NCBI GenBank assembly: GCA_024234215.1
Contig: JACKOQ010000002.1
Span: 62,001 to 126,000 of the forward strand
Direction: 5' to 3'
Length of the DNA stretch: 64,000 nucleotides
Source: Pseudomonadales bacterium
GTDB lineage: Bacteria; Pseudomonadota; Gammaproteobacteria; Pseudomonadales; UBA5862
Of this stretch, positions 41,309 to 49,832 are shown piece after piece; the stretch's first letter is position 1, and each line of letters begins with the position of its first letter. Made by a program: the position numbers and the translations under genes. The notes below the pieces were generated by a model. That model was not told the DNA's origin, did no database searches, and saw nothing but the letters and a program-made list of their open reading frames with translations.

Positions 41309-43573
41309 ATGTTAAGTAAAGATCTCGAAGTCTCGCTGAATCTGGCCTTTCAGGGTGCCAGAAACAAGCGACACGAGTTCATGACCGTCGAGCATCTGCT
41401 GCTGGCACTGCTCGACAACGACATTGCGATCGATGTGCTGAAGGCCTGCGGCATCGATCTGGAGCGGCTGCGCAGCGATCTCGAAGAGTTCGTCGAGAGC
41501 ACCACGCCACTGCTGCCCGAAGGCGACAAGGAGCGCGACACCCAGCCCACGCTCAGCTTTCAGCGGGTGCTGCAGCGGGCGATCTTCCATGTGCAATCCT
41601 CCGGCAAGCGCGAAGTGACCGGCGCCAATGTGCTGGTGGCGATCTTCAGCGAACAGGAGAGCCACGCGATCTTTCTGCTGAAACAGCAGCAGGTGGCGCG
41701 GATCGACGTGGTCAACTACGTGGCCCATGGCATCGCCAAGGTGTCGCGCCATCAGGAGCAGCTCGACCCCGGTCCGGCTGCCGGTGACGAGGAGCGCAGC
41801 GGCAGTGAGGGCAGCGGCCAGCATCCGCTGGAGGCCTTTGCCACCAACCTCAACCAGCAGGCGATGCAGGGTCGCATCGATCCACTGGTCGGCCGTGAAC
41901 ATGAGCTGCAACGGGTGGTGCAGATTCTGGCCCGGCGGCGCAAGAACAACCCGCTGCTGGTCGGTGAGGCCGGTGTCGGCAAGACCGCGATTGCCGAGGG
42001 ACTGGCCAAGCGCATCGTCGAGGGCGACGTGCCCGAGGTGATCGCCAACAGCGTGGTCTACTCGCTTGATCTGGGCTCGCTGCTGGCCGGCACCAAGTAC
42101 CGCGGCGATTTCGAAAAGCGGTTCAAGGCGCTGCTGGCCGAACTGAAGAAGCAGGAGAACGCCATCCTGTTCGTCGATGAGATCCACACCATCATCGGCG
42201 CCGGCGCGGCCTCGGGCGGCGTGATGGACGCATCGAACCTGCTCAAGCCGATCCTGACCTCCGGCGAGCTGCGCTGCATCGGCTCCACCACCTTCCAGGA
42301 GTACCGTGGCATCTTCGACAAGGACCGCGCACTGTCACGGCGCTTCCAGAAGATCGACGTGCTCGAACCAAGCGTCGACGAGACGGTGCAGATCCTCAAG
42401 GGGCTGAAGTCCCGCTTCGAGGCCCACCACGGGCTGCGCTACACCGCTGGCGCCCTGCAGGCGGCTGCCGAGCTGTCGGCGCGCTACATCACCGACCGCC
42501 TGCTGCCCGACAAGGCGATCGACGTGATCGACGAGGCCGGCGCCGCGCAGCGGCTCAAGCCGCCCAGCCGTCGCAAGAAGGTGATCGGCACCACCGAGGT
42601 CGAGGAGGTGGTCGCCTCGATCGCCCGCATCCCGCCCAAGAGCGTCTCGGCCTCCGACAAGGAGGTGCTGCGCAACCTCGAGGGTAACCTCAAGAAGCTG
42701 GTGTTCGGCCAGGATCAGGCGATCGAGGCGCTGGCCACCGCGATCAAGCTCTCCCGTGCCGGCCTGAAGTCGGTCGACAAGCCGATCGGCGCCTTCCTGC
42801 TCTCGGGTCCGACCGGCGTCGGCAAGACCGAGGTGAGTCGGCAACTGGCCAACATCCTCGGCGTGCAGTTGCTGCGCTTCGACATGTCCGAATACATGGA
42901 GCGCCACACCGTCTCGCGGCTGATCGGTGCACCGCCGGGCTATGTCGGCTTCGATCAGGGTGGCCTGCTCACCGAAGCGATCACCAAGAACCCGCACTGC
43001 GTGCTGCTGCTCGACGAGATCGAAAAGGCCCATCCGGAGGTGTTCAACATCCTGTTGCAGGTGATGGACCATGGCACCCTGACCGACAACAACGGCCGGC
43101 GTGCCGACTTCCGCAACGTCATCCTGCTGATGACCACCAACGCCGGTGCCAGCGAGATGAGCCGCACCTCGATCGGTTTCACCAAACAGGACCACAGCAG
43201 CGATGGCATGGAGGCGATCCGCCGCATGTTCTCACCGGAGTTCCGCAACCGCCTCGACGCGATCATCCCGTTCGCCCCGTTGAGCCCGCAGGTGATCGTC
43301 TCGGTGGTCGACAAGTTCCTGGTCGAGTTGCAGGCGCAGCTCGACGACAAGAAGGTCTTCATCGAAGTCGACGAGGCGGCACGCGCCTGGCTCGCCGAAC
43401 ATGGCTATGACGAGAAGATGGGCGCACGGCCGATGCACCGGCTGATCCAGGAGCAGATCAAGAAGCCGCTGGCCGAAGAGGTGCTGTTCGGTACGCTGGC
43501 CGCCAATGGCGGCGAGGTGAAGGTCAGCGTCGACGCGGATGGTCAGCTCGCACTGACCTTCAACCCCAACTGA
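41309..43573 (+). CDS. clpA: ATP-dependent Clp protease ATP-binding subunit ClpA
   Basis: AAA+ unfoldase of the ClpAP protease. 754 residues with a double-Clp N-domain (1-145) and two ATPase modules. The first has GEAGVGKTAIAEG and ILFVDEIHTIIGAG; the second has GPTGVGKTEVSRQL and VLLLDEIEKAHPEVF. FRNRLDAIIPFAPL and the C-terminal small domain follow. The length equals that of E. coli ClpA. It is convergent with infA across a strong hairpin. Confidence 0.97.
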   Translation: MLSKDLEVSLNLAFQGARNKRHEFMTVEHLLLALLDNDIAIDVLKACGIDLERLRSDLEEFVESTTPLLPEGDKERDTQPTLSFQRVLQRAIFHVQSSGKREVTGANVLVAIFSEQESHAIFLLKQQQVARIDVVNYVAHGIAKVSRHQEQLDPGPAAGDEERSGSEGSGQHPLEAFATNLNQQAMQGRIDPLVGREHELQRVVQILARRRKNNPLLVGEAGVGKTAIAEGLAKRIVEGDVPEVIANSVVYSLDLGSLLAGTKYRGDFEKRFKALLAELKKQENAILFVDEIHTIIGAGAASGGVMDASNLLKPILTSGELRCIGSTTFQEYRGIFDKDRALSRRFQKIDVLEPSVDETVQILKGLKSRFEAHHGLRYTAGALQAAAELSARYITDRLLPDKAIDVIDEAGAAQRLKPPSRRKKVIGTTEVEEVVASIARIPPKSVSASDKEVLRNLEGNLKKLVFGQDQAIEALATAIKLSRAGLKSVDKPIGAFLLSGPTGVGKTEVSRQLANILGVQLLRFDMSEYMERHTVSRLIGAPPGYVGFDQGGLLTEAITKNPHCVLLLDEIEKAHPEVFNILLQVMDHGTLTDNNGRRADFRNVILLMTTNAGASEMSRTSIGFTKQDHSSDGMEAIRRMFSPEFRNRLDAIIPFAPLSPQVIVSVVDKFLVELQAQLDDKKVFIEVDEAARAWLAEHGYDEKMGARPMHRLIQEQIKKPLAEEVLFGTLAANGGEVKVSVDADGQLALTFNPN

Positions 43574-43582
43574 ACGAACGGT

Positions 43583-43604
43583 GGTTGGCCAGGGCTGGCC
43601 AACC
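43583..43604. terminator. Bidirectional hairpin between clpA and infA
   Basis: Perfect nine-base arms GGTTGGCCA and TGGCCAACC with a GGGC loop, ten bases after the clpA stop and six before the infA stop (convergent genes). There is no T-run on either side, so termination strength is uncertain. Confidence 0.5.
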
Positions 43605-43609
43605 CGACC

Positions 43610-43828
43610 TCAACGGTCGCGGAAGATGATGCGACCCTTGGTCAGATCGTAGGGGGTGAGCTCGACGCGGACCTTGTCGCCGGTGAGAATGCGGATGTAA
43701 TTCTTGCGGATCTTGCCGGAAATATGCGCCGTCACCACATGGCCATTTTCGAGCCTGACCCGGAACATGGTGTTCGGCAGGGTGTCGATGACCTCCCCTT
43801 CCATCTCGATCGATTCTTGTCTCGCCAC
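43610..43828 (-). CDS. infA: Translation initiation factor IF-1
   Basis: Essential S1-fold (OB) protein of 72 residues, starting MARQESIEMEGEVIDTLPNT and including VTAHISGKIRKNYIRILTGD, typical of the family. It starts with GTG at 43828; AAGGG lies about nine bases upstream. In the related gene order infA-bpt-aat-trxB, bpt should follow immediately upstream, but here the CRISPR island intervenes, so infA must rely on a promoter in 43829-44217. Confidence 0.96.
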   Translation of the reverse strand: MARQESIEMEGEVIDTLPNTMFRVRLENGHVVTAHISGKIRKNYIRILTGDKVRVELTPYDLTKGRIIFRDR

Positions 43829-44217
43829 TCGGATTGACCCTTCACTGTCTTAAAACAGCGCGAATTGTGCCCGAAACCGCGCGATTCTCCTAGCGCGATC
43901 ATTGAAAAACCCTGCTTCGATCATGGCATGATGCTGTCATCGTTCTGCGGTTGCGCGCCTGTGCAATGCGTGTTATTCGCAACCTCCAGGATGATCGGTT
44001 CAGCCGTGCAAGCCTGAAGCGCCGGAGGTGCCTGCTGATGGAGCGGTCGAGCTGAATACGATGCCAGTGCGCTTCGAAGGGGCCATCAAGAGGGAATCCA
44101 TGGCAATTCAATCCCGCCATCTGGCACACATCCGCGGCGCCGTCGGCCCGATTGTTCAAGCGCAGCTGCAACCCTATGATGACCACTGCAATTGGTCACT
44201 CTTCGAGGGCGCCTCCC
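43829..44217. other. 389-base gene-free gap at the left edge of the CRISPR island
   Basis: It separates infA (minus) from the Phd-type antitoxin (plus), so promoters for both directions should lie here. I see no tRNA, no convincing ORF and no clear -35/-10 pair. Sequence near 43860-43890 has some short inverted stretches. It is the junction between conserved genes and the island. Confidence 0.4.
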
Positions 44218-44499
44218 ATGGAAATCAACGCCGCCGAATTCAAGGCCAAGTGCCTGAAATTGCTGGATGAAGTCGCCGCCACGCACGAACCGCTGGTTAT
44301 TACCAAGCGTGGTAAGCCGGTGGCCCGGCTGGTGCCGATCGAGGATGACACCGAGGAATCGATGTTCGGCTACCTGCGCGGCACCGTCACCATTCTGGGC
44401 GACATCGTCGAGGTGCCCCACGAGCCGCTCGCAGCCGAGACCGGCGAGGAAGACGAGTTGTATCGACCGCTGATAACTCCGGGGAAATCAGCACGGTGA
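44218..44499 (+). CDS. Phd/YefM-type antitoxin
   Basis: 93 residues from the ATG at 44218 (GAGG upstream). The N-terminal MEINAAEFKAKCLKLLDEVA, then EPLVITKRGKPVARLVPIED, is the Phd/YefM DNA-binding domain. The C-terminal tail that would wrap the toxin follows. The stop overlaps the PIN toxin start by four bases (GTGA). Such antitoxins normally repress their own operon, which here continues into cas3. Confidence 0.9.
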   Translation: MEINAAEFKAKCLKLLDEVAATHEPLVITKRGKPVARLVPIEDDTEESMFGYLRGTVTILGDIVEVPHEPLAAETGEEDELYRPLITPGKSAR

Positions 44500-44915
44500 G
44501 CGACCTGCTACTCGATACCCACGTCTGGCTCTGGTATGCCGAAGGCCTGGCGGACACGCTGTCGACCGACGCCGTGACGCAGATAAATCAGGCGCGCAAG
44601 GAGCGGAGACTCCATGTCAGCGTGATCAGCGCCTGGGAAATCGGTCTGCTGCTGGCCAGGAACCGCACCGTGCTTTCTGCGCCGCTGCAAGACTGGATCG
44701 AACAAGGTGCTGCTTTGCCGGGGCTGCGGGTGCGGGCATTGACGACTGAAGTCGCCATCGAAAGCACCCTGCTTCCCGGCGATCTGCACGCCGACCCCGC
44801 CGACCGTTTTCTGATTGCCGAGGCGCGTGTGGAGGGGCTCACGTTGGTGACCGCCGATCGCAAGATCATCGACTATGGGCGGGCGGGGCATGTTCGCGTG
44901 CTTGGGGCTTGGTGA
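44496..44915 (+). CDS. PIN-domain toxin (VapC-like RNase)
   Basis: 139 residues with the PIN acidic site: Asp in LLLDTHVWLWY (about residue 7), Glu in VSVISAWEIGLLLARN, and Asp residues in DPADRFLIAEARVEGLTLVT and then ADRKI. These metal-dependent RNases inhibit translation when free of antitoxin. It is coupled to the Phd-type antitoxin and ends 18 bases before the cas3 ATG in the same direction, so it probably shares a transcript with cas3. The frame and catalytic residues are intact. Confidence 0.9.
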   Translation: MSDLLLDTHVWLWYAEGLADTLSTDAVTQINQARKERRLHVSVISAWEIGLLLARNRTVLSAPLQDWIEQGAALPGLRVRALTTEVAIESTLLPGDLHADPADRFLIAEARVEGLTLVTADRKIIDYGRAGHVRVLGAW

Positions 44916-44933
44916 AATTTCAAGGGAACGCTC

Positions 44934-47282
44934 ATGAACGAGTATCAGCCTGAAAACCAAGGCTGCGAAATCGAGCGGGAGCGGCTCTTCTGCGCCCACA
45001 GTGGCAACACGTCGGGGCATTGGCACCTACTCCGGGATCATCTGAGCGCGGTAGCGAAATTAGCTTCCGCCTACGCCGGGAATTCCCCTTGGGCAGAAGA
45101 AGCCGCCCTCGCTGGCCGGCTGCACGATCTGGGCAAGTACGCAGATCGCTTTCAGGCACGACTGGAAGGCAAGGATTCCGGGCTCGATCACTGGTCTCAA
45201 GGCGCCTGGGTCACCCTCGCGCAATGCCGGGCCATTGCCGCCGCGCTGGCGATACAGGGCCACCATGTCGGCTTGCAAAGGGGCAATCTCGATGCCTTCC
45301 GGGCCATGGCACTGGACAAACTGTCAGATCAGCATCCCTTCAATCTGCAACTGAGTGACGCGGACGCCGATCGGCTGCTACAGCGAGCACATGCCGACGG
45401 GCTGCAACTCCCCACCCCGACGTCCACAGCCATTTCCCTGCAAGGTGGGTTTGCGAAAGCCGTCGCGGCGATGCTGGATGTGCGCATGCTGTTCTCGTGT
45501 CTGGTCGATGCCGATTTTCTGGACACCGAAGCCCATTTCGACGGTGACGCCCAGGGCAAGCGCCTTCGTCCAGCCGGGCCAGCGCTGGATCCCGAGGTGG
45601 GAATCGACGCCCTGAATCGCTACATGAGTGAACGCATCCGCGCCGGCACCCGGGCGGACGCTCAGGTGCTTGCGGCGCGCGAAGCACTTTGGCGAGCCAC
45701 GGGAGAGGCAGTGGCGGAGCCTCCAGGGGTGTTCACGCTCACGGCGCCCACCGGTTCCGGCAAGACGCTCGCCATGCTGCGCTTCGCCTTGGAGCATGCG
45801 GCCACCCACAAGCTCAAGCGCATTGTGCTGGCGGTACCTTTCCTGACCGTGATCGAGCAGACCGCGCGCGAATATCGGCGGGTGTTTGCCGGATTCCCCG
45901 AGAACTTCATCCTGGAACACCACAGCCTTGCGGGTTTGGGCGAGGAATCCAATACGCGCGATGCCGAAGGGGCGCAGGAGCGTCAACGCCGCCTGCTGGC
46001 GGAAAACTGGGATGCACCCATCGTGCTCACCACCAATGTGCAGTTGCTGGAATCGCTGTTCTCCAACCGGCCATCAAGCTGCCGCAAGCTGCACAATCTG
46101 ATGGAGGCGGTGATTCTGTTCGACGAGGCGCAGAGCCTGCCCCAGCACCTGGCCGTACCCACGCTGGCCGCCTTGTCGCATCTGTCGGCGGCTTACCGTT
46201 CCAGCATCGTTTTCGCCACCGCAACCCAGCCAGCCTTCGATATCCTGCACGAGCCGGTCACCAAACACGCGGCGAGCGGTTGGCAACCCGGCGAAATCGT
46301 GCCCGAGCATCCCGAACTGTTCGGGAAGCTCAAGCGCGTCACGGCGACTTGGCCAACATCGGGTGACAAGCGAAGCTGGCCCGATCTTGCTGCCGAAATT
46401 AGAGGCGTTGACCAGGCGCTCGTGGTGGTCAATCTCAAGCGCCATGCCCTGGCCCTGCTGGATGCCCTCGGCGATACGCCGGATGTGTTTCACCTGTCCA
46501 CCAATCTGTGCGCCGAGCATCGGCGCGCCGTGTTGGAACATGTCAGGGCAAGATTGAAGAATGATCTTTCCTGCCGCCTCATCTCCACTCAGTGTGTGGA
46601 AGCCGGCGTCGATGTGGATTTCCCACGTGTCTACCGAGCACTGGCGCCACTGGAATCGATCGCCCAAGCCGCCGGACGCTGCAACCGGGAGGGGCGGATG
46701 AACGCCCAAGGGCGCCTTGGCGAAGTGATCGTGTTCGAGCCGGAAGAAGAAGGCGACTGGCGCCGCCGCTACCCCACCCATGCCTATTACCAGGCCACTG
46801 AGGTCACGCGCACATTGCTGGCATCGCTGGGTGACCTCGACATCAGCGACCCTGCGGTTTTTCAAACCTATTACCGCCGCCTCTACGACCTCAACAACCC
46901 GGCCAGCCAGAATGCCGACCTGGATCAGGCCATTACGGCGGCCGATTTTGTCGAAGTGACCCGTCAATACCGCCTGATAGACACCGATGCCATCCAGGTT
47001 CTGGTTCCCTGGGCCGATCGTTGGGAGGAGTTTCGAGCATTGCGCGCCGAAGCCGAGGACGTCGGTATCACGGCGGACTGGATGCGCCGCGCCCAAGGCT
47101 TGGCGGTCGGCGTCTACCGTCGCAACGACGGCCCGCCTGCCTGGGCCATCCCCGCCAAACTGCGGCGTCGCGGAAAGGTGGACGCCGGTGTTTCCGACGA
47201 ATGGTTCATTCTCGAAGGCGACTACTACCACGACACCCTCGGGCTGAAACCGCCCGAAGGCCCGCAGCTATTCATCGCATAG
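44934..47282 (+). CDS. cas3: CRISPR-associated helicase-nuclease Cas3 (type I-C)
   Basis: Degrades DNA marked by the Cascade complex. 782 residues. The HD nuclease domain is at the N-terminus: His about 22, HD pair at 64-65 in GRLHDLGKY, then DHWSQGAW and QGHHVG. The SF2 helicase follows with Walker A TAPTGSGKTLAML (about 273), DEAQ box ILFDEAQSLPQHL (Asp about 397), QCVEAGVDVDF and GRCNREGR. The C-terminal domain is typical. AAGGGA precedes the ATG. It heads the interference genes. Confidence 0.96.
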   Translation: MNEYQPENQGCEIERERLFCAHSGNTSGHWHLLRDHLSAVAKLASAYAGNSPWAEEAALAGRLHDLGKYADRFQARLEGKDSGLDHWSQGAWVTLAQCRAIAAALAIQGHHVGLQRGNLDAFRAMALDKLSDQHPFNLQLSDADADRLLQRAHADGLQLPTPTSTAISLQGGFAKAVAAMLDVRMLFSCLVDADFLDTEAHFDGDAQGKRLRPAGPALDPEVGIDALNRYMSERIRAGTRADAQVLAAREALWRATGEAVAEPPGVFTLTAPTGSGKTLAMLRFALEHAATHKLKRIVLAVPFLTVIEQTAREYRRVFAGFPENFILEHHSLAGLGEESNTRDAEGAQERQRRLLAENWDAPIVLTTNVQLLESLFSNRPSSCRKLHNLMEAVILFDEAQSLPQHLAVPTLAALSHLSAAYRSSIVFATATQPAFDILHEPVTKHAASGWQPGEIVPEHPELFGKLKRVTATWPTSGDKRSWPDLAAEIRGVDQALVVVNLKRHALALLDALGDTPDVFHLSTNLCAEHRRAVLEHVRARLKNDLSCRLISTQCVEAGVDVDFPRVYRALAPLESIAQAAGRCNREGRMNAQGRLGEVIVFEPEEEGDWRRRYPTHAYYQATEVTRTLLASLGDLDISDPAVFQTYYRRLYDLNNPASQNADLDQAITAADFVEVTRQYRLIDTDAIQVLVPWADRWEEFRALRAEAEDVGITADWMRRAQGLAVGVYRRNDGPPAWAIPAKLRRRGKVDAGVSDEWFILEGDYYHDTLGLKPPEGPQLFIA

Positions 47283-47291
47283 GGAGGCGAC

Positions 47292-48068
47292 ATGACGACA
47301 CACACGCTGGAAGTCTGGGGCGACCTGGCCTGTTTCACCCGGCCGGAACTGAAGGTCGAGCGTTTCTCCTACCCGGTCATTACCCCGTCGGCGGCGCGCG
47401 GCATCTTCGACGCCATCTACTGGGACGGCAAGCGCGAGCAACAGGGGCGGGCCAGCGTCATGCGTCCCTATTTCTACTGGCAGATCACCCGCATCGAAGT
47501 GTTGGAAATGCCGCGATACATCGCTCTGCGGCGGAATGAAGTAAAGGACAAAGCCCCCGCCGACCGCACGATCAAGGCATGGATGGAGGGACGCGAGCCG
47601 GCGGAGCCCATTTGGGCCGACGGCGGCAAAGACGAACTCGGCACCGATCAGAAGGGCAGAACCCAGCGCCAGACCATGGCGCTGAAAAATGTGCGCTACC
47701 GACTGACTGCAAAGATCGTCCCGAAGAGCGCGTTCGCTGCCGACTGGGGCAGAATGAACAGCCAGTTCCAGCGCCGCGCCCGTGCCGGCAAGTGTTTTCA
47801 GCAACCCTATTTCGGCTGCCGGGAATTTCCGGCCTTCTTCGAATATCTCGAAGACCCAGACAGCAACGCCGCGACGCGAGCGCAATTCGACCAGCACCTG
47901 GGTTTCATACTCTACGACGTGTTCGACTTGAGCAAGGAAGTCGTGAACGAGAAAGACAAGCCGTTTATCAGCCTGTTCGATGCCCGTGTCCGGGACGGCG
48001 TATTGGATGTGCCTGCATTCTCCAGCGACGTGGTGCGAAAACCGGGAGGCGCGGGTTATGTTGCATGA
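47292..48068 (+). CDS. cas5c: Cas5c (Cas5d), crRNA-processing Cascade subunit
   Basis: In type I-C systems this protein replaces Cas6: it cuts the repeat RNA at the base of its hairpin and stays on the crRNA 5' handle. 258 residues with LEVWGDLACFTRPELKVERF, VITPSAARGIFDAIYW and later CFQQPYFGCREFPAFFEYLE, typical of the subtype. AGGGAGG precedes the ATG. The end overlaps cas8c by 11 bases. No cas6 gene is present, as expected. Confidence 0.94.
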   Translation: MTTHTLEVWGDLACFTRPELKVERFSYPVITPSAARGIFDAIYWDGKREQQGRASVMRPYFYWQITRIEVLEMPRYIALRRNEVKDKAPADRTIKAWMEGREPAEPIWADGGKDELGTDQKGRTQRQTMALKNVRYRLTAKIVPKSAFAADWGRMNSQFQRRARAGKCFQQPYFGCREFPAFFEYLEDPDSNAATRAQFDQHLGFILYDVFDLSKEVVNEKDKPFISLFDARVRDGVLDVPAFSSDVVRKPGGAGYVA

Positions 48069-49830
48069 ATTGATTGCTTATACCGATGAACACCTCGCTG
48101 ATTCGGAACCGGGCTTCAAAACCCGCGAGGTGCGCTGGAGCATTGAGCTGGCCGCCGACGGCCGCTTTCTCGGTATCCTGCCGCTGGGCGACGGCAAGCG
48201 CGGCGCGGACCTGCCTCGCTGTCCCGACATGCGTGGCATGAATGCCGGCGGTAAATCTCACTTTCTGGTGGAGTCCGCACAGACCGTTGCATTGCTGTTC
48301 AAGGCCAACGAAGAAGACAAAAAAATGGCCGGCGCACAAATCAGGCATCGCTTCTATACCCAACTTGTGCGAGATGCTGCGCAATCATGCCCGCAGCTGG
48401 GTGTGCTGATCGACATCCTGGACGTCGGCCATCGACGAGACGAAATACGCGCGGCCTTGGCGACGCACAAAGCCAAGCCATCCGACTGGGTGACTTGGCG
48501 GATTGATGGCCGCGATCCGCGCTTGGAAACCGAGGTGCAAGCTTGGTGGCGGAACAAGTTGGATGTCGCTCAAACGAAGAAGCCGGCGGCAACGAAATCT
48601 GCCAAGAAAGACGTGCCCGAGAATGCGATGACGTGCTTTGTAACGGGCCTACCTGTCAAGGCTGTCCCGACACATCCGAAAATTGTTGGATTACCTGATG
48701 CTAAAGGCAAAGTTAATTCGTTTGGAGATGTCTTGGTAGGTTTCGACAAAGCCGCCTTCTGTTCCTATGGGCTCGACCAATCAGCCAATGCCGCCATGAG
48801 TGCGGAGGCCACTCAAAAATACGTCGACGCACTCAACTATCTGATCCGACATCACAGTCGCAAGCTGGCAAATACGTTAGTGGCTCACTGGTACCGTCAC
48901 AGCCTGCCACCGGAGGACGACCCACTCGCCTTTTTGGTGGACTTCGAAGCCGACGAACAAAGCGAAGCCGCTTCCCTTGCCGCTGCCCGCAGGCTACTCG
49001 ATGCCATTCGCGCGGGAGAGCGGCCCGACTTGGCCAACAACCACTATTACGCGCTGACCCTTTCCGGAGCGGCCGGCCGGGTGATGGTGCGTGACTGGAT
49101 GGAAGGCTCATTCGAGAATCTGGTCAGCCATATCACGGCTTGGTTCGCCGACCTTCAGATTGTTGCCCGTGACGGCAACGGCAACGCACGCGATCCCAAA
49201 TTCATGGCGGTGTGCGGCGCTCTGGTGCGCGACCTGAAAGACCTGCCAGCGCCCACCGCCGCGACTTTATGGAAAGCGGCGATTCAGGGATTGCCCATCC
49301 CACAACCATTTTTGGCGCAGGCGCTGGGCCGTTTCCGCACCGATCTGGTGGACAAGGACCAACCCGCGTTCAACCACGCCCGAATGGGCCTCATCAAAGC
49401 CTATTTCATTCGATCAAAACCCGGAGGTGACACCACCATGACCGTGACCTACAACCCTAATCACCCGGCACCGGCCTACCACTGCGGGGGGCTGCTGGCA
49501 ATGTTCGCCAATCTTCAGCGCGCCGCGCTGGGCGATGTCGGCGCCGGTGTCGTGCAGCGTTTCTATGCCGCTGCAAGCCAGACCCCCGGCCTCGTGCTGG
49601 GCCGGCTGGCGGCCAATGCCCGCAATCACCTCGCCAAACTCGAACCCGGCCTGGCGTGGTGGTACGAGGAGCGCATCGCCGAAATCATGAGCGGGCTGGG
49701 CGATGCCGCCCCGCGCATCCTCGACCTTGAAGGACAGGGGCTGTTCGCCCTTGGCTACTATCAGAAACTGGCCCAACTTCGCGCCGGCAACAAATCAACC
49801 ACCGAAACCACCAGCCAACAGGAAGTCTGA
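48058..49830 (+). CDS. cas8c: Cas8c (Csd1), large Cascade subunit
   Basis: Recognises the PAM and recruits Cas3. The ATG at 48058 has GGGAGG upstream and gives 590 residues, beginning MLHELIAYTDEHLADSEPGF. The motifs LPLGDGKRGADLPRCPDMRG, CFVTGLPVKAV, and NHYYALTLSGAAGRVMVRDW are typical of Csd1. The C-terminal 130 residues also have their own start site (see cas11c). The frame is open further upstream, inside cas5c, without use. Confidence 0.94.
   Translation: MLHELIAYTDEHLADSEPGFKTREVRWSIELAADGRFLGILPLGDGKRGADLPRCPDMRGMNAGGKSHFLVESAQTVALLFKANEEDKKMAGAQIRHRFYTQLVRDAAQSCPQLGVLIDILDVGHRRDEIRAALATHKAKPSDWVTWRIDGRDPRLETEVQAWWRNKLDVAQTKKPAATKSAKKDVPENAMTCFVTGLPVKAVPTHPKIVGLPDAKGKVNSFGDVLVGFDKAAFCSYGLDQSANAAMSAEATQKYVDALNYLIRHHSRKLANTLVAHWYRHSLPPEDDPLAFLVDFEADEQSEAASLAAARRLLDAIRAGERPDLANNHYYALTLSGAAGRVMVRDWMEGSFENLVSHITAWFADLQIVARDGNGNARDPKFMAVCGALVRDLKDLPAPTAATLWKAAIQGLPIPQPFLAQALGRFRTDLVDKDQPAFNHARMGLIKAYFIRSKPGGDTTMTVTYNPNHPAPAYHCGGLLAMFANLQRAALGDVGAGVVQRFYAAASQTPGLVLGRLAANARNHLAKLEPGLAWWYEERIAEIMSGLGDAAPRILDLEGQGLFALGYYQKLAQLRAGNKSTTETTSQQEV
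49438..49830 (+). CDS. cas11c: Cas11c, small subunit from an internal start in cas8c
   Basis: In type I-C (and I-B, I-D) systems the small Cascade subunit is translated from inside the cas8 gene. Here a textbook Shine-Dalgarno GGAGGTGA (49423-49430) precedes the in-frame ATG at 49438 by seven bases. The product would be 130 helical residues (MTVTYNPNHPAPAYHCGGLL ... LFALGYYQKLAQLRAG), the right size and location. It shares the cas8c stop. The assignment rests on the internal ribosome site plus established family behaviour. Confidence 0.8.
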   Translation: MTVTYNPNHPAPAYHCGGLLAMFANLQRAALGDVGAGVVQRFYAAASQTPGLVLGRLAANARNHLAKLEPGLAWWYEERIAEIMSGLGDAAPRILDLEGQGLFALGYYQKLAQLRAGNKSTTETTSQQEV

Positions 49831-49832
49831 AC

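Noticed and set aside
43899..44186. A 95-residue minus-strand ORF in the infA/antitoxin gap
   Set aside because: No recognisable motif, no ribosome site, and composition unlike neighbouring genes.
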